Shown: one piece after another, positions 1 through 12,300 of the stretch
Position numbering within the stretch: the stretch's first letter is position 1
Layout of the letters: each line of letters starts with the position of its first letter
Assembly: GCF_031143425.1 (NCBI RefSeq)
Contig: NC_090439.1
Coordinates: forward strand, 347,380,027-347,444,026
Length of the DNA stretch: 64,000 nt
Source of the DNA: Pleurodeles waltl
Lineage: Eukaryota > Chordata > Amphibia > Caudata > Salamandridae
Reading direction: 5' to 3'
Made by a program: the position numbers and the translations under genes
Notes under the pieces: model-generated
What the model saw: the letters and a program-made list of their open reading frames with translations, nothing else
What the model was told of the DNA's origin: nothing
The model's database searches: none

Positions 1-1519
1 TCTCTTGGGCATACGTAGCCTACCGTTGGGGGTTCAAGGTAACCCCAAACACCCAGCACCAGCAACACAGGGCCAGTTAGGTGCAGAGGTCAAACAGGAG
101 CCAAAATAACGTGGGCCCCTATGGAGACAGGGGTTGCCCCGGTTCCGGTCTGCTTGCAGGTAAGTACCCTCATTGTCGGAGGGCAGACCAGGGTGGTTTG
201 GAGGAGTACTGGGGGGGCCCTAAGTAGGCACAAAAACCACACCCTCTGAGGCACTGTGGCGGCTGGGTGCAGTGTGCAAACTGGGCATCGGGTTCTCAAT
301 AGAACTCTATGGAGGGACCCGGGGGGTCACTTAGGCACTGCAGGCAGGGCACAGGGGGGCCTCTCAGGCAAGCCACCGACTGGGCAAAGGTGGGGGCCAC
401 CTGCTGGTCATTGCTGCACCAGTGATCGGTTTCTCTCGGGCCTGAGGGCTGTGGGTGCAGTTCTTCTTCAGTTGTCAGATATATTCATCCCAGGCAGTTG
501 CAGTCAGGGGGTCATCAGGATTCCCTCTGCAGGTGTTGTTGTGTGGGTGCAGGGAGGTCAGCCCAGGGTGGACACATTGTCAGAGTCGCCTGGGGGTCCT
601 CTCTGGATAGTTGGTTTCTCTGGACATGGGCCGGGGTTGTTGAGTGCAGAGTAGTTGGACTCACGCTTCTGGTGATGCAGGCAGTACCCCGGAGGCTTTT
701 CAGGGGTCGCTGGTCGTGTAGAACGCGTTGCTTCTTTTCTTGCAGCTTTTCGAAGTAGGAGACGGGCCTGTAGGGCTGGGGCCAAGTCAGTTGTTGTCTT
801 CTTCTCTTCTCTGCAGGGTTTTCAACTCAGCAGTCCTTCTTTCTTGAAGTCATCAGGAATCTGAAGAGCTGGGTTCAGGGTCGCCCCTAAATACTAAATT
901 TAGGGAGGTGTTAGGGTCAGAAGGCAATAGCCAATGACTACTGTCCCCGAGGGTGGCTACACCCTCCTTGTGTCAACTCCCTCCTGGGAGGGGGGCACAT
1001 CCCTAACCGTAATGGTCCTAATCCTCCAAAGCAAGATGGAGGATTTCTCAAGGAGGGGGTCACTTCAGCTCTGGACACTTTAGGGGTGGCCCTGGCTGAT
1101 GGGGTGAGAGATAAGGAGGATGAATGCATGCTCAAGGAGATCAATTACAAGAGGAGATGGCTTTCAGGGTTTAAAATGATGTAAGGGATGCAAAGAGAAG
1201 AGAGAACTTACAATTGACGAGTGAGGTTGCATAACACTACATCCAGGTTTTATTATATTGACGAGAAAGAGGATGGAATATGCTGAGGGACTGGAGGAAG
1301 GAGCCAATATTCCAGGTGTCTTTTATGTATTTAGTGAGGGTGAGAGTGAAGTATTTCAAAAGTTGCAGTATACCAGTTAGTGTGGTAGATGTGTATGTTT
1401 TGCATGGATCCCACACAACTTTCTCCCTGCTTTCTTTGGACAATTGGTCTAGGTGGGGACATCTGGGAACACTTCACACAAGCAGAATGGGGAATGCATG
1501 TAGAATTGTAGGTAACTAT
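1..1519. other. G-rich anonymous interspersed-repeat DNA, no gene seen
   Basis: No open frame here resembles a known protein; the frames are short, overlap on both strands and show no splice or domain logic. The first 1.15 kb is rich in G runs on the plus strand and contains pyrimidine-rich stretches near 725-840. That look resembles leader or LTR DNA of newt retrotransposons, but I cannot assign a family from this window. From about 1150 to 1519 the composition becomes AT-richer with nothing recognisable. Confidence 0.3.
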
Positions 1520-2443
1520 GGGCCATATTTATACTTTTTGACGCAAAACTGCGCTAACGCAGTTTTGCGTCAAAAAAATTAGCGCCGGCTAACGCCATTC
1601 TGAAGCGCCATGCGGGCGCCGTATTTATTCAATGACGTTAGCCGGCGTTAGCCGCCGGCGCTGCCTGGTGTGCGTGAAAAAAAATGACGTACACCAGGCA
1701 GCGCCGGCGTAGGGGAATATGGAGCTTGGGCGCCCAAAAATGGGGCAAGTCAGGCTGAGGCAAATTTTTCGCCTCAACCCGATTTGCGCCATTTTTTTCG
1801 ACTCCCAACCCCCATTGAAATGACTCCTGTCTTAGCAAAGACAGGAGTCATGCCCCCTTGCCCAATGACCATGCCCAGGGGACTTATGTCCCCTGGGCAT
1901 GGTCATTGGGCATAGTGGCACGTAGGGGGGCACAAATCAGGCCCCCCTATGCCACAATTTTTTTTTAAAAAAAATACTTACCTGAACTTACCTTAATGTC
2001 CCTGGGATGGGTCCCTCCAGCCTTGGGTGTCCTCCTGGGGTGGGCAAGGGTGGCAACGGGGTGTCCCTGGGGGCATGGGAGGGCACCTCTGGGCTCCTTC
2101 CGAGCCCACAGGTCCCTTAACGCCTGCCCTGACCAGGCGCTAAAAAACTGCGCAAAAGCGGCTGGACGTCATTTTTTTTGACCCGCCCACTCACGGGCGT
2201 GAATTTTGCCCGGGAGTGTAAATACGGCGCACATGCCTCGGAGTAAATTTTTTAGACGGGAACGCCTACCTTGCATGTCATTAACGTAAAGTAGGTGTCC
2301 ACGCTAAAAAATGACGCAAACTCCATGGACTTTGGCGCTAGACGCGTCTAACGCCAAAGTATAAATATGGAGTTAGTTTTGCGTCGGAATTGCGTTAAAA
2401 AAAACGACGCAATTCCGGCGCAAACAGAGTATAAATATGGCCC
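1520..2443 (+). mobile_element. Hairpin-rich Harbinger-type MITE, family A copy 1
   Basis: The 924-bp unit has inverted ends, gggccatatttatac on the left and gtataaatatggccc on the right, flanked by the trinucleotide tat (1517-1519 and 2444-2446). It encodes nothing. It is built of strong hairpins: gacgcaaaactgcg/cgcagttttgcgtc right after the left end, a gcgctgcctggtgt hairpin at about 1658-1705, gactcctgtc/gacaggagtc at about 1820-1848, and a long one at 1859-1911 with about 24-bp arms around gcccaatgaccatgc. A 3-bp target duplication and A/T-rich inverted ends fit PIF/Harbinger MITEs. Two more copies in the same orientation lie at 19233 and 51317. Confidence 0.8.
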
Positions 2444-2591
2444 TATGTATCAACAAATAGTTGTTTTACTCCTTTAAGTTCGTAGCATCATAGACAATTA
2501 TTGCTCCACTCATGTTTTCCATGGCGTTACTAGGAGCATCTCTGTGGAGAAAAATCCTACCCTCCTAAAATTCTACAGAACTACGCTTTGA

Positions 2592-2715
2592 GGGTTGTGG
2601 TGGCTCAAGGGACTAAGGCATATGGTGAAAGGATTTTTATTCTATCCTAACGTCACAGGCTTGAATCCTGGCAATCAACTTATCATTTTGAGATCAATAA
2701 AATAAGTACCATAGA
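2592..2715 (+). mobile_element. tRNA-derived SINE
   Basis: An A-box-like stretch (tggctcaagggactaaggc, from 2601) is followed about 50 bp later by a B-box-like stretch (caggcttgaatcctgg, 2656-2671), as in the internal RNA polymerase III promoter of tRNA-derived SINEs. The tRNA-unrelated part ends in gatcaataaaataagtacc, close to the conserved tail of vertebrate and salamander SINEs that reads gataaaatgagtacc. The cloverleaf is degenerate, so this is a retroposon and not a functional tRNA gene. No clear target duplication was seen. Confidence 0.6.
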
Positions 2716-2989
2716 GTTGTATGAAAAGAAACATCTGTTCTCTATCAATAGTGACACGAGAACCCTCGGGGTGAACATTTGTCTTAATGCAGAATCTGTC
2801 ACCTCTCCCTCCTTAACAAAAGAATGTACTCCATCCAGAAAATCACCCGAGTATCTGCTTAACAGTGAACGAAATTTGAGATTCTTAATCAAAATAAAAG
2901 GTAAACATTTCTTATTAGCCTTGCCGGTAGCTATATCTTTTTTCTTGTCATTAGTTTTCAGTCTACCTGATGCACCAATTTAATCAGTG
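2716..2989. other. No recognisable feature
   Basis: AT-rich sequence with short overlapping frames on both strands. I see no domain, repeat or RNA gene. Confidence 0.4.
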
Positions 2990-3213
2990 GGCTTTCCTGT
3001 GGCGCTTTACTGCACTAGCGTAAAAAATGTTGAGGCTAGTGCAGCAAAGCTCCATAATAGCATAAAAAGTGTTGATGCTCTTGTCCTAATGACTTCCATG
3101 GTGCGCCGTATTATAAATACCGCACAACCATGGTGTCGTTAGGTGGGGCAGGGGCGGTGCAAGGAAAGAGGCGCATCAAGACCAATGCTCCACTTTCTTA
3201 TAAATCTGCCCCT
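2990..3213. mobile_element. MITE remnant
   Basis: The right end, cttataaatctgcccc, matches the inverted complement of MITE termini of the ggggcagatttataag type. The left end near 2990 is decayed. The interior has inverted segments around actgcactagcg and gctagtgcagca. It is non-coding. From 3214 to 3532 nothing else is recognisable. Confidence 0.4.
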
Positions 3214-3532
3214 TAATTTGCAAAGAATCTAACGCCTCTTTTTCCACATTACCTTCAAACACTCTGCATTATTACTTGCCCTCTATATCCCTTCCCCAAA
3301 TGTTCTTTAGCCATCTTCTTTTTTTTTACACCCTTCTGCTCATGTTTTTCCATTTTTATATTGTCTAGACCCACTTCCCTGAATCTTTACCAGGAACAAT
3401 CAACTCTTTTTAAAATATCACTTTATAGTTTAGGCAAATGATCAGGGAGGTTTTGCTCACAAGCGGGTTTCCACATACCTCGCCCATTGAGTCCTTGTTT
3501 TCCTACCACCACACTTTGTTTTTACAAATGTT

Positions 3533-4273
3533 GGGCCAGATTTACAAGGCCCTAGCGCCACTTGAGCGTCAGTTTTTGTGACGCTCTGGTGGCGCTGCAC
3601 AGTGAGCCACATTTACAAGGCAGCGCTAAGCCACTTTTTGTGATTTAAAGCCACCTTGTAAATATGGGCCACTCCGATGCAGTTTTCTGCATCAGAGGGG
3701 CCGCAATTGATGTTTCTGTGGGTGTTCCACCGGAGCAACCATTGCTTTTGATGCTGCCCCAGATTTATAAGAAGGTGTAAATATTTGGCAGCGCCAAAAA
3801 CTCATGCCACCCCAAGGGTGGCGTTAGCATGGCACAACAAGGAGGAATTCTTATATTCTGCTTCTCCAGCACTCAAGAAAGAGCAAAAGGCCATGAATGA
3901 TTGTTGAGGTGCAGGAAGGTGTCCCTTCCTGCACATAAACAATTATTAAAAAATGACGATTTGGTACTTCTATCTGGGCTGCATTCTGCATTCTGCAGCA
4001 CACATAAAAGTGCCAAATCACCATTGTAGATTGTTTATGTGCAGGAAGGGACACCTTTCTGCACATAAACAATCAATCCCATCAAAGCAGATACCCTTGC
4101 ACTTTGGTACAAGGATGCGTGCCTTGGCTCTGGCAGCTAAAGTCAGTGCCCGCTCAGGGGGAAACACAGGGGTGTTGTAGTAAATAGGGTACATCCCTAC
4201 ATTTCTAAAGTTATGCAGCACTGCATGCTTTGGCACAGCACTGTGCTGCACCACTTTTTAGTAAATCTGGCCC
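3533..4273. mobile_element. MITE, family B (about 741 bp)
   Basis: The unit begins gggccagatttacaa and ends gtaaatctggccc, imperfect inverted ends of the Harbinger-like type. The middle holds inverted segments around gtgcaggaaggtgtcccttcctgcac and a repeated catttttaac/cacataaacaat stretch. It is non-coding. Similar internal sequence (an 'aatgcagcca...gcac' block and a long pyrimidine/purine hairpin) recurs near 12100-12700 and 16110-16220 inside the large Harbinger-like element, so this family appears to have several copies. The flanks gtt and ttt do not form a clean target duplication. Confidence 0.55.
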
Positions 4274-5329
4274 TTTGTTTGTTGCTAATATCGTATCGTA
4301 TGCAATCATCACCCAGGAGTCCTCTTTATTGTGGTCTGCACTGAAATTGTAATTTCATCAATTATGCTTTTACCACATTGTACACAATGCAAGATAGAAA
4401 ATACCTGCATACATCAAGCGCAGTTTAATGTAACCTTTGTCTAGGAAAGATTAAAGAGAACAGGTTGATTGCTCTGCCTTTGGCTGATCACAGCAATCTG
4501 TTAAACAAGCTCTGGCAAAGTCAATAAGTATCACCTTCAGAACCTATTGGTTTTGCCAATGATTTTTAGCAATGCCGCACAGCATCTCCAATGATGTGCA
4601 GCATGGCTAAAGAAAACAAAAAAGGTGCTGTTATGTGCATGGCAGTGTCATTATGTATGTGTGGCACCATACATGTGCGCACTGACAAAATGACATGGGC
4701 GTCGTTTTAGTTGGATCAGTAATCAACAAAAAAAAGTTACCAAAATTGTTTTTTTTCAAGCAGAGTTATCGAGGATAAGTAGAGGGACACCAAACGGAGG
4801 CTTGGGAGGCTGAAACAGCACATGGGATTCGTTTGGGGAAGCAACATAAAAGGCATGCTTTGTAGGGAAGCAACACAGAGGGCAAGTAGTGGGTGGTGAA
4901 AAAGCAGATTGACAAGAAAACAACACAAGCAGGGAAAAGCAATCTAGGGAAGCACAACATGAAGAGGGGTGGGATGGAAGCACACTGCTAATAGAAATCA
5001 ACACAGAGTTTGGGGAAAAAAGTACACAAGGGAGACACCTGGAAAAGACATGAGCACTCAAATACAAAGGAAAAATGTAGTGCCCGAAAAGTCAGTTGTG
5101 GAAGGACACAAGAAATGAGGCCATGCTCCAGAGGAGGGAACCTTTCTCCAGCAGAGGGACAAACACAAGAAGAGGAAGGAAAGACCACTCAAGCTAACAA
5201 ATAAAAAGTAAGAAAATGAGAGTGACAATAAAGCCAACCAATGGCAAGCAACTGGTGGACTCTAAGCCCTCTGAAAGCTAACAATAGGTCTTTTCACAAA
5301 CAGATTGTCTGAGACCTAAAAAACTGCCT
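4274..5329. other. Gene-free stretch with purine-rich degenerate repeat
   Basis: No coding signal is convincing. From about 4780 to 5210 the plus strand is strongly purine-rich and repeats a loose unit around gggaagcaacac every few tens of bases, which explains the Pro/Ser/Cys-rich antisense frames. This looks like an old degenerate minisatellite. Confidence 0.4.
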
Positions 5330-5517
5330 TGGACCTATATTTGAAAGGGCAGGAAGATGCCTTTTGCAAGTAGTTTAAGAGGCATATGACTCCAACTCTC
5401 TAGCATCATATTTAACTCCCGACGCAAAAATGACGCACAGCTAAGAAGCGAAGTGAAACAATTACGCAAACCCCAATTAACATCAAATGTTAATGCCTGG
5501 GTTAGACAGGTGTTAAA

Positions 5518-6311
5518 ATGAGGCCCACACACCACTACTTTAGGAAAACTCACAGAAGCAACATTGGCAACCCACAGGACAAGATGGAAGTGTTACTGCT
5601 CCATCTTGGGACACAACGCAGAGGACAGCAACCACAGCAACACCCTCCACCACCACCGCAGCAACCACAAGCACCACCATGGCACTCACAGAGGCAACAC
5701 AGAAGGCAGGAGAGGATATTCCGGAACAGGACAACCCTCCTTTACCTCAGGGAACAATACCTCATCAGGACTTACCCTCTCACCAGCAAGCCATGCTACG
5801 CCTTCTGCATCACATTGAGCCAGAGATCACAGCCAGGCTGCAGACACCACATAACATACTACCTGTCACAAAGCTGCTAGCTGTCCTGCACATGCTGGCA
5901 GGTGGCTCATTCCAGACAACAGGTGCACTGGTTGCTGGAGTGTCACAGCTGTCTTTCTCGGTTTTCTTGCTGAATGTATTAGATGCAATCATCTCCCTGA
6001 CACCCGCCACATCTGCTTCCCCAATATCCAGCAAATCTAGTAGGGGACTAAACAAGGCTTTTACCAAATTGCTGGGTTTCCGCATGTGATGGGCACACCC
6101 ATGTCTGACTTGTCCCACCTGCAGAACGCTTATACAGGAACTGGAAACATACGCATTCCATAATGTGCAGGCCATAGTGGACCACCATGGGCTATTTATG
6201 AACATTGTAGCCAAGTATCCTGGTAGTGTCCATGACGCCTACATATTCAGACACTGCAGGATCAACGAACACCTCCAGGATGGCCAATATGGCAATGGCC
6301 TACTCGTGGGT
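5518..6311 (+). pseudogene. Harbinger transposase (DDE_Tnp_4 type), first exon, broken
   Basis: PIF/Harbinger transposase would cut and paste the element in the nucleus. The 5' part is Gln/Pro/His-rich and leads into a basic stretch and 'RIFRNRTTLLYLREQYLIR'. After a frameshift near 5795 follows a helical region with 'LLAVLHMLAGGSFQTTGALV', typical of the helix-turn-helix part that precedes the catalytic fold. The block that should hold the first catalytic Asp (around 6088-6110) has lost bases and reads into a stop. The second catalytic region is recognisable as 'YPGSVHDAYIFRH' near 6215-6255. The exon ends 'LLV' before gtaaat (donor, about 6309). I did not find the exon with the third acidic residue. 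There are at least two frame breaks and it is non-functional. The family call is firm; the exact start is not. Confidence 0.75.
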
Positions 6312-7325
6312 AAATCAACAAACCTAGCAATATACACATAACACACCAACACTGTAGGACACACAAGACATACACCACTTCAAAAACACATGTCCAGGGT
6401 AGCACAGATGTGCAGTTAAATATAAATATGCACCATACTGCGGTACACCCACATGTATGTAACACACACACAACTTGACAGGCACACCATGTGAAGGACA
6501 GGTGGAGCTGTGTACCCTTTGCTAACAGAAGATGTCCACAAACCACTACAAGTGCCCACAAGCTGGCTACTAAATACACTTCACACACACATTACACCGA
6601 ACAAAGAATAGTTCAGCAATGTCAATGGCATACACCAGGGTCATGTAAAGAAAGTCACATATAGCACAGCCCCACTTGAATCATGCTGTGCAAGTCTCTG
6701 GCAGAACATACATCAAATGCCAGACAACTGGTGGCAATACCAACTAGATCTCATCTACACATACCTGACTTACCTGTAGTGTGCACATACATCTGTCTGA
6801 TGCATTGGGTCACACACATAGGAATACCGAACTACCAGCCATTACATACCATGGGCCAGTTTTGTGAGAAAGGTACCACACCTACTGTAGTGCCAACTCA
6901 CATGCACCACTGACTGACCCCCAATACCATCATGTCTGTACCGTAGACAATAAAAGACCCACCATGGGGCAGAGTCACTGTCAAATAGTACAGATCATCG
7001 ATGCCATAGTGGGACCCTCTAGGGCTATAGAAGACATTACTGACCTTACATGCATTGTGCTAAGGGACACATTTGTGAAGTAGCTGTGCCCCATCCCATG
7101 GCCTGCACTGGGCATGTGTTGACAGTAAAAATGCTGATTCATGTATTGGAAGCTAGGAGAAACACCGGTAGCAATGTTGATCATCCTGAAACAATGGGAT
7201 ACACACCCTTGTACAACTGATGGCTGGCACAAACATCAGCTGCCACTCAAGATCACTAAGGGCCATGTGTAAGAGCCCCTAGTGCCATCGTCATGCCCTG
7301 CACTGTATCTACAGTTGCTTTCGAT

Positions 7326-7382
7326 GGTCCTGAAGAAGCGTCATAGGATATGTTAGGCCGAGAGACGCGAAACATGTTGACC
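7326..7382 (+). ncRNA. Hammerhead-like motif 1 (candidate ribozyme relic)
   Basis: The sequence has a ctgaaga box (7330-7336), a stem gcgtc (7338-7342) pairing with gacgc (7364-7368), then gaaac (7369-7373), enclosed by ggtc (7326-7329) and gacc (7379-7382). This is the order CUGANGA, stem II, GAAA of a hammerhead core. One extra A follows the CUGANGA box, and I cannot confirm a cleavage triplet or stem III. Penelope-like elements and satellite-like retroelements of animals are known to carry minimal hammerheads. This may be such a relic or a look-alike conserved repeat terminus. Confidence 0.3.
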
Positions 7383-7680
7383 AATATTTAGGTGGCTTTG
7401 AGAAAGTTTCTTGTCCCTATTTTTCCTGAAAGTGTTTGAGCATTATCTCTTCGTCCACTTTCAAGTTGTTTTTAATCTTGGCCTTATCTCCTAGTTGACC
7501 ATTAAATCAGTGATCTTTTGATGGGGTGTAGAACCAATTTTATCCTCTCCTGTCTTGAGCTACTACCTACTTGTAGGTTTTAGCTTCCCACACTCTACCA
7601 CAGCGGTTACTATAAAAGATCTCTGGCAAAGAGCCTCCACACGGGAAGCCCGTCAGACATTGCAGTGCCGGTCTGACCAG

Positions 7681-7729
7681 GAGCACCCTGATGATGAAGC
7701 ATGACATCCGAAAGGATGTGTGAGGGCTC
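7681..7729 (+). ncRNA. Hammerhead-like motif 2
   Basis: A ctgatga box (7688-7694) is followed by a hairpin acatcc-gaaa-ggatgt (7704-7719). Outer pairing is gagc (7681-7684) and ccct (7686-7689) with agggctc (7723-7729). It shares the cctga(a/t)ga...gaaa design of the motif about 350 bp upstream. The gaaa here sits in the hairpin loop, not after stem II, so it is not a canonical hammerhead. Confidence 0.25.
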
Positions 7730-9304
7730 TTGCTCCTAAACCAGTGGGTTTCCCTTCTCTATGTTAGGAACAGTGTATTCATTTTTGTTTATCATTCATA
7801 AATTATCTTCACATGTGTTCTCACATATAAAATGTATAGGTGCCAGTGATGTGACTGCATATGCAATAGTTAAATGCCAAAGTCTGCCCATGCTGTAAGA
7901 TTGTGATATGACCTTGAACATTCCCTTCAGACACCAATCCTGTAATGTTTTACTAAAATGCACTTACACTTGTTTCTACACACACATGGCATATAACATA
8001 TTTCACTTACACAGGTGTACATAACATCACCAGCAACTGAGATGCATGGTTAAGCACATGGCACACGTGTACCTTAGCACCAAGACGGAATATCCAACTA
8101 CAAGCCATAGAGTCAACACACAATGCCACGTAGCTTATCAGGGTAAATGTGATGTTAAAGCCGTCCAGGTACACTGCATACTCTGAGGTAAAATTGTAAT
8201 GGGTGACACATGCCTGAGCATGTGTTGGAGTCAGACCATCTCATATCATCAGTTATGGGTATGTCTAAACACTATTGTCACCGAGTTTATTATGTATTAC
8301 ACCCACACATTCCGATACCTACACATATCTTCACATAGAGCACACATGTGCCAAAATAAATGTGGACACACTATAGGTGCACATGCATAAAGTGAGAGTG
8401 ATTGCATGCAGTCAACTCTGAAACACACTTACTGGTGGAACCTACCAATCTCACCCTTACTACATTGCTGCATGGACTTCCACATGTAGCCATACCACAT
8501 ATTCCACATTGCAGGACAGCCCATGTCATATGTTTGTTGAATCAGATACAATGCAAACAAACATGCAAACAAGAAATTAGGCAAAAAAATGTGACACAAA
8601 TGCATCAAAAACATCCACCAACGTGAAGAAAATGACACATGGGCCGTTAGAGGGAACTCAACATTCACATTCCTCTTAATGCACCCTTGTATGAAATCGA
8701 TGCATAACTGTCATGCGTCATTATTTTTCACGCATGAACAATACAAGTCATACCACCAGAATGACGCCTAGTCCCAGAAACTCAATCGGGCGTCCACATG
8801 CTTTTTGACGCCTGACCAGATGGAATCACGAGTTACAATTATTCATCAATATAAACGATGCACATGTGCCATGTGTCTATGAAAACGACGCATAAACCCA
8901 ATGCGTCCAATAAAAAAATGCACAACTGAAGAACGTGATGCACACGCCTAGAAAGTGATGTAAAAGGAAATCTTGTCTACAAGCATGGTACAGTGGTTGT
9001 AGGGTCACTTCCTCTTTACAGTCTGTTCCTTTGTGACTGTGTGTGGTTGTGTATTGGAGCCAGTGGTTGATTGTTGAGTGTGTTATCAATTTTGTAGTGT
9101 CCAACGTGCTGTGTCCTGTGTTTTTGTGTGGATTTAGTAAAACAAGTTGTATTTTGTGTAGTGATTGTACAGTGTTGTCATTGTATTATGGAGTGTTTGT
9201 CTGGGGTAGTTAAGTAGTTGGGGTAGTTCGGTTAAGTTAGTAGCTTTAAGTCTCCTTTGATTTCTCTTGTTTATTTTTTTGGTGAACTCCATTCACCAGT
9301 GGCC

Positions 9305-12300
9305 ATGTCTGGCAAAGGGAGGATGAGCAGGATGTCTGCGGATGAGCTGGGGGATTTATATGGCTCGTGGCCCACTATCTGCCAATGATGCTGCAAATGG
9401 GTGGCTGGGTGATCCTCGGCTACCGAACAGAGGCCAGACATCTGGGGTGGGTCAGAGTGCTCCACCACCTGATGTGCTTCTAAAACACAGGACAGGATGA
9501 CCACCAGATCAAGCATTGCTGGGCTGATCTGGTGGCCAGGGAACAGGATCTGCTGGATCACTTGGGGATCGAGATTGGCAGAACTGTTGGTAAGACTCCT
9601 ATTGACATACTATTTACTGTTTATTGCTTTTGAATGACAGTAGCAGATAAGTTGGAGTGCTGCATGCAATGCTTGTGAACAGGTTGTATGCAACCAGTAT
9701 GGAGAGACTCTGCGCCAGTTTAGACCTTGAGTTCACTTGTCCAACAATGAAACCACTGCAGGTCAGATGTTTGATGAGTCCTGCACAACATCACAAAGGC
9801 ATACATTTCAGAGCCCATAGCACCACCTGTGCACCGGCATTGTGTCATGTATGAAACGCTAAGGCACCAGCACTGTACCATTTTTCCCAGAATTGTGTCA
9901 ACAAAGAGCCGTAATGTCTCATAGCGCAACTTTGTCAACATTTCACACACATGAGCCCTGCCCCAGGCATTATGGCCCATATTTATACTTTTTTAGCACC
10001 GCATTTGCGTCACTCTTTGACCCAAAAGTGGCACAACCCTGCAAAATACAATTGTATTTTGTAAGTTTGCGCCGGTTTTGCATCAAAAAGCCGCGCAAAT
10101 GCGGCGCTAAAAAAGTATAAATATGGGCCTATGTTTGCAAGAGAGGTCTTCCCGCCCTAAGGGGGCAATGAATATTCAATTAGATAACTTTGCCCCATTA
10201 GAAACAAAATTTTAAGTGCATGATCATTGCAGACATTCAAAAGAGCTGCACTTCAATTATAAAGCACCTCTGGGTGCCTTGCAGGACAAGCGTAAGTACT
10301 TGAGATGTAACTCTAGCAAAGCACCAGGGTAGTGTCAGGTATTTGCACCACAATTCCCCCTAACACCATGGTGCACAGTTTTGTAAAGACAGCCCACACA
10401 TGGTGTTGTCAGGAGTGCGCTAAGTGGCACACTTCATGTGGGGCAGCACTACGGGCTGGATTTATGAAAAGTTAGCGCCACCCTTGCATCTTTGTGTGCG
10501 CATAAGCGGCACAAAATAACAAATTACACTTATGATTTGTAAGTTTGCTTTGCTTTTGCATCTGAAAATGATGCAAAGGTGGCACTCACTTTTAATTAAT
10601 CGAGTCCCAGGTGCTGCACTACTGTAGTCTTATTGGCTCATTTGTGTCATTAGGCAAGGCCATGTAAGGGAGCTTGAACATGAATTGGGAAGAGACTACT
10701 GACAGTTCCATATTCCAGTTCATGATCCATCACAGACAGCCTCTACTACCTCCATACCACACACATGTGCAGAGTCCGTTCCACTGGCCTACAGCCCCTC
10801 ACTGACAGTATGGGGCTGCACTGCATCAGCTCCATCTCTGCTACATTACTCACTATCCTGCAAAACCAGATGCATCCTCTGACCACAGAGCAAGTGTGTC
10901 TGTGATTAACACTATAGCTATGCCCATGTACTTATCCCTCACTGGATTAACAATGGTATACAATGTCAACAATGGCAGGCCACCCACTATTTGCAATACA
11001 TACATGTTTTAATTCTGTCACTGTGCAGGTAGGTAAACCAACTGCACATGAGTCCACAACCAAAGCAATTAATAACGTGTGTCTGCCTTGTGATGGCACA
11101 CATATTTAACTTTGTTCATTGCAGGATGTATAATGCCAGTCCTCAACACCTTGCAATACCCACATAATCCCAGGGTAGTAGCGTGTCTGTGAGCTATGAT
11201 GGTGACGTAGATGTTTACCAGATCTGTTGCAGGCAGAAGTGCTATGGGTGTGACAATGGCCCTGACACTGCAACAACCATAGCATGGCCCTCAGATGGAA
11301 AATACATGATCAAACAATCCCATTTGGTAATGGGGGTGTTGTGCTCACAAACAGCTGCATGACTATGCCACATATATGTCGCAGGGTGTAACACTACAGG
11401 AGTCTCTGGCCCAGTGCTAGTGTTTAGATGTGTGGCCCTACCTCATCTGAGTGTATGTGTTATTGAGTGATCATAGAGATTTGTCTGTTGCTCTGATCTT
11501 CCACTAGGAAGACTGGCTCACTCCGCTTAACTAGTTTACACTGAACTTTGTTGTCTACTCGCAGTGTCTTTGAATTTACACTAAGCATGGTTTAGCATTC
11601 ATGTCTTACAGGTGGACCAGTCCCCTACACAATTGGTGAAGTGGTGTGGTTTGAAGACCCTGATGCATCCAGTAAGTGTAAGAATGTGTGTCCTGTGAAG
11701 TAATCCAGGGTTTGGTGTGAGTCAGTCATGAGTGTGGAATGCAATGCCAGATGTTTTAGACTGCCCAATGGTCAGATATCATAGTAGGCTGGATGGTGAT
11801 ACAATGGCCCTTTTTTAAGGCCCCCAAGCACCACCAGAGGGCCATGTCTTTGGAGGCTCGTGGTGCGCTACGGCCTGCACCGTGTATACAAGGTGGTGTC
11901 AAGCCACATTTAGGCCCATATGTAATTAAAAATGACAGAGTGCGACGCTGTGGAAAAATTGGCAGAACCGCACTCAGTCATTTTCAGAACACAGTAATGC
12001 ACTTTATTTAATCATATACAGTGCACCCCTGTGTTGTCCCCTGGGTTGGTGCTAAATTTGCAGCCAAGCCCCAATGCAGCCAAAATTGCGACATGGTGCA
12101 TAGATGGTTGCGTTGAGAAGGGGGATAGTTGTTGTGCAGAAGGGACACCCTCTGGCACACTAATTATCTTCAAATGCAATTCACTCTTTCTCTGAGTGTT
12201 GCAGAGTGCTGCAGTCATAGAATGAGCAAAAAACAAGGGGGATATGACAACATTTCTCCTCATTGTACCCTGCTAACTCCACCCCTGGCGTGGGATTAGC

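Larger units (their letters stand above)
6312..9304. other. Probable intron or inserted repeats inside the Harbinger-like element
   Basis: About 3 kb downstream of the transposase splice donor with many short frames and no recognisable domain. The only notable structures are the two hammerhead-like motifs at 7326-7382 and 7681-7729, listed separately. The second transposase exon expected here was not found. Confidence 0.35.

Noticed and set aside
1..1150. Possible host promoter or CpG island at the window start
   Set aside because: It is G-rich but not particularly CpG-rich, and no exon follows; it looks like retrotransposon-derived repeat DNA.
2592..2715. Possible tRNA gene
   Set aside because: A and B boxes are present, but the cloverleaf is degenerate and a SINE-type tail follows.
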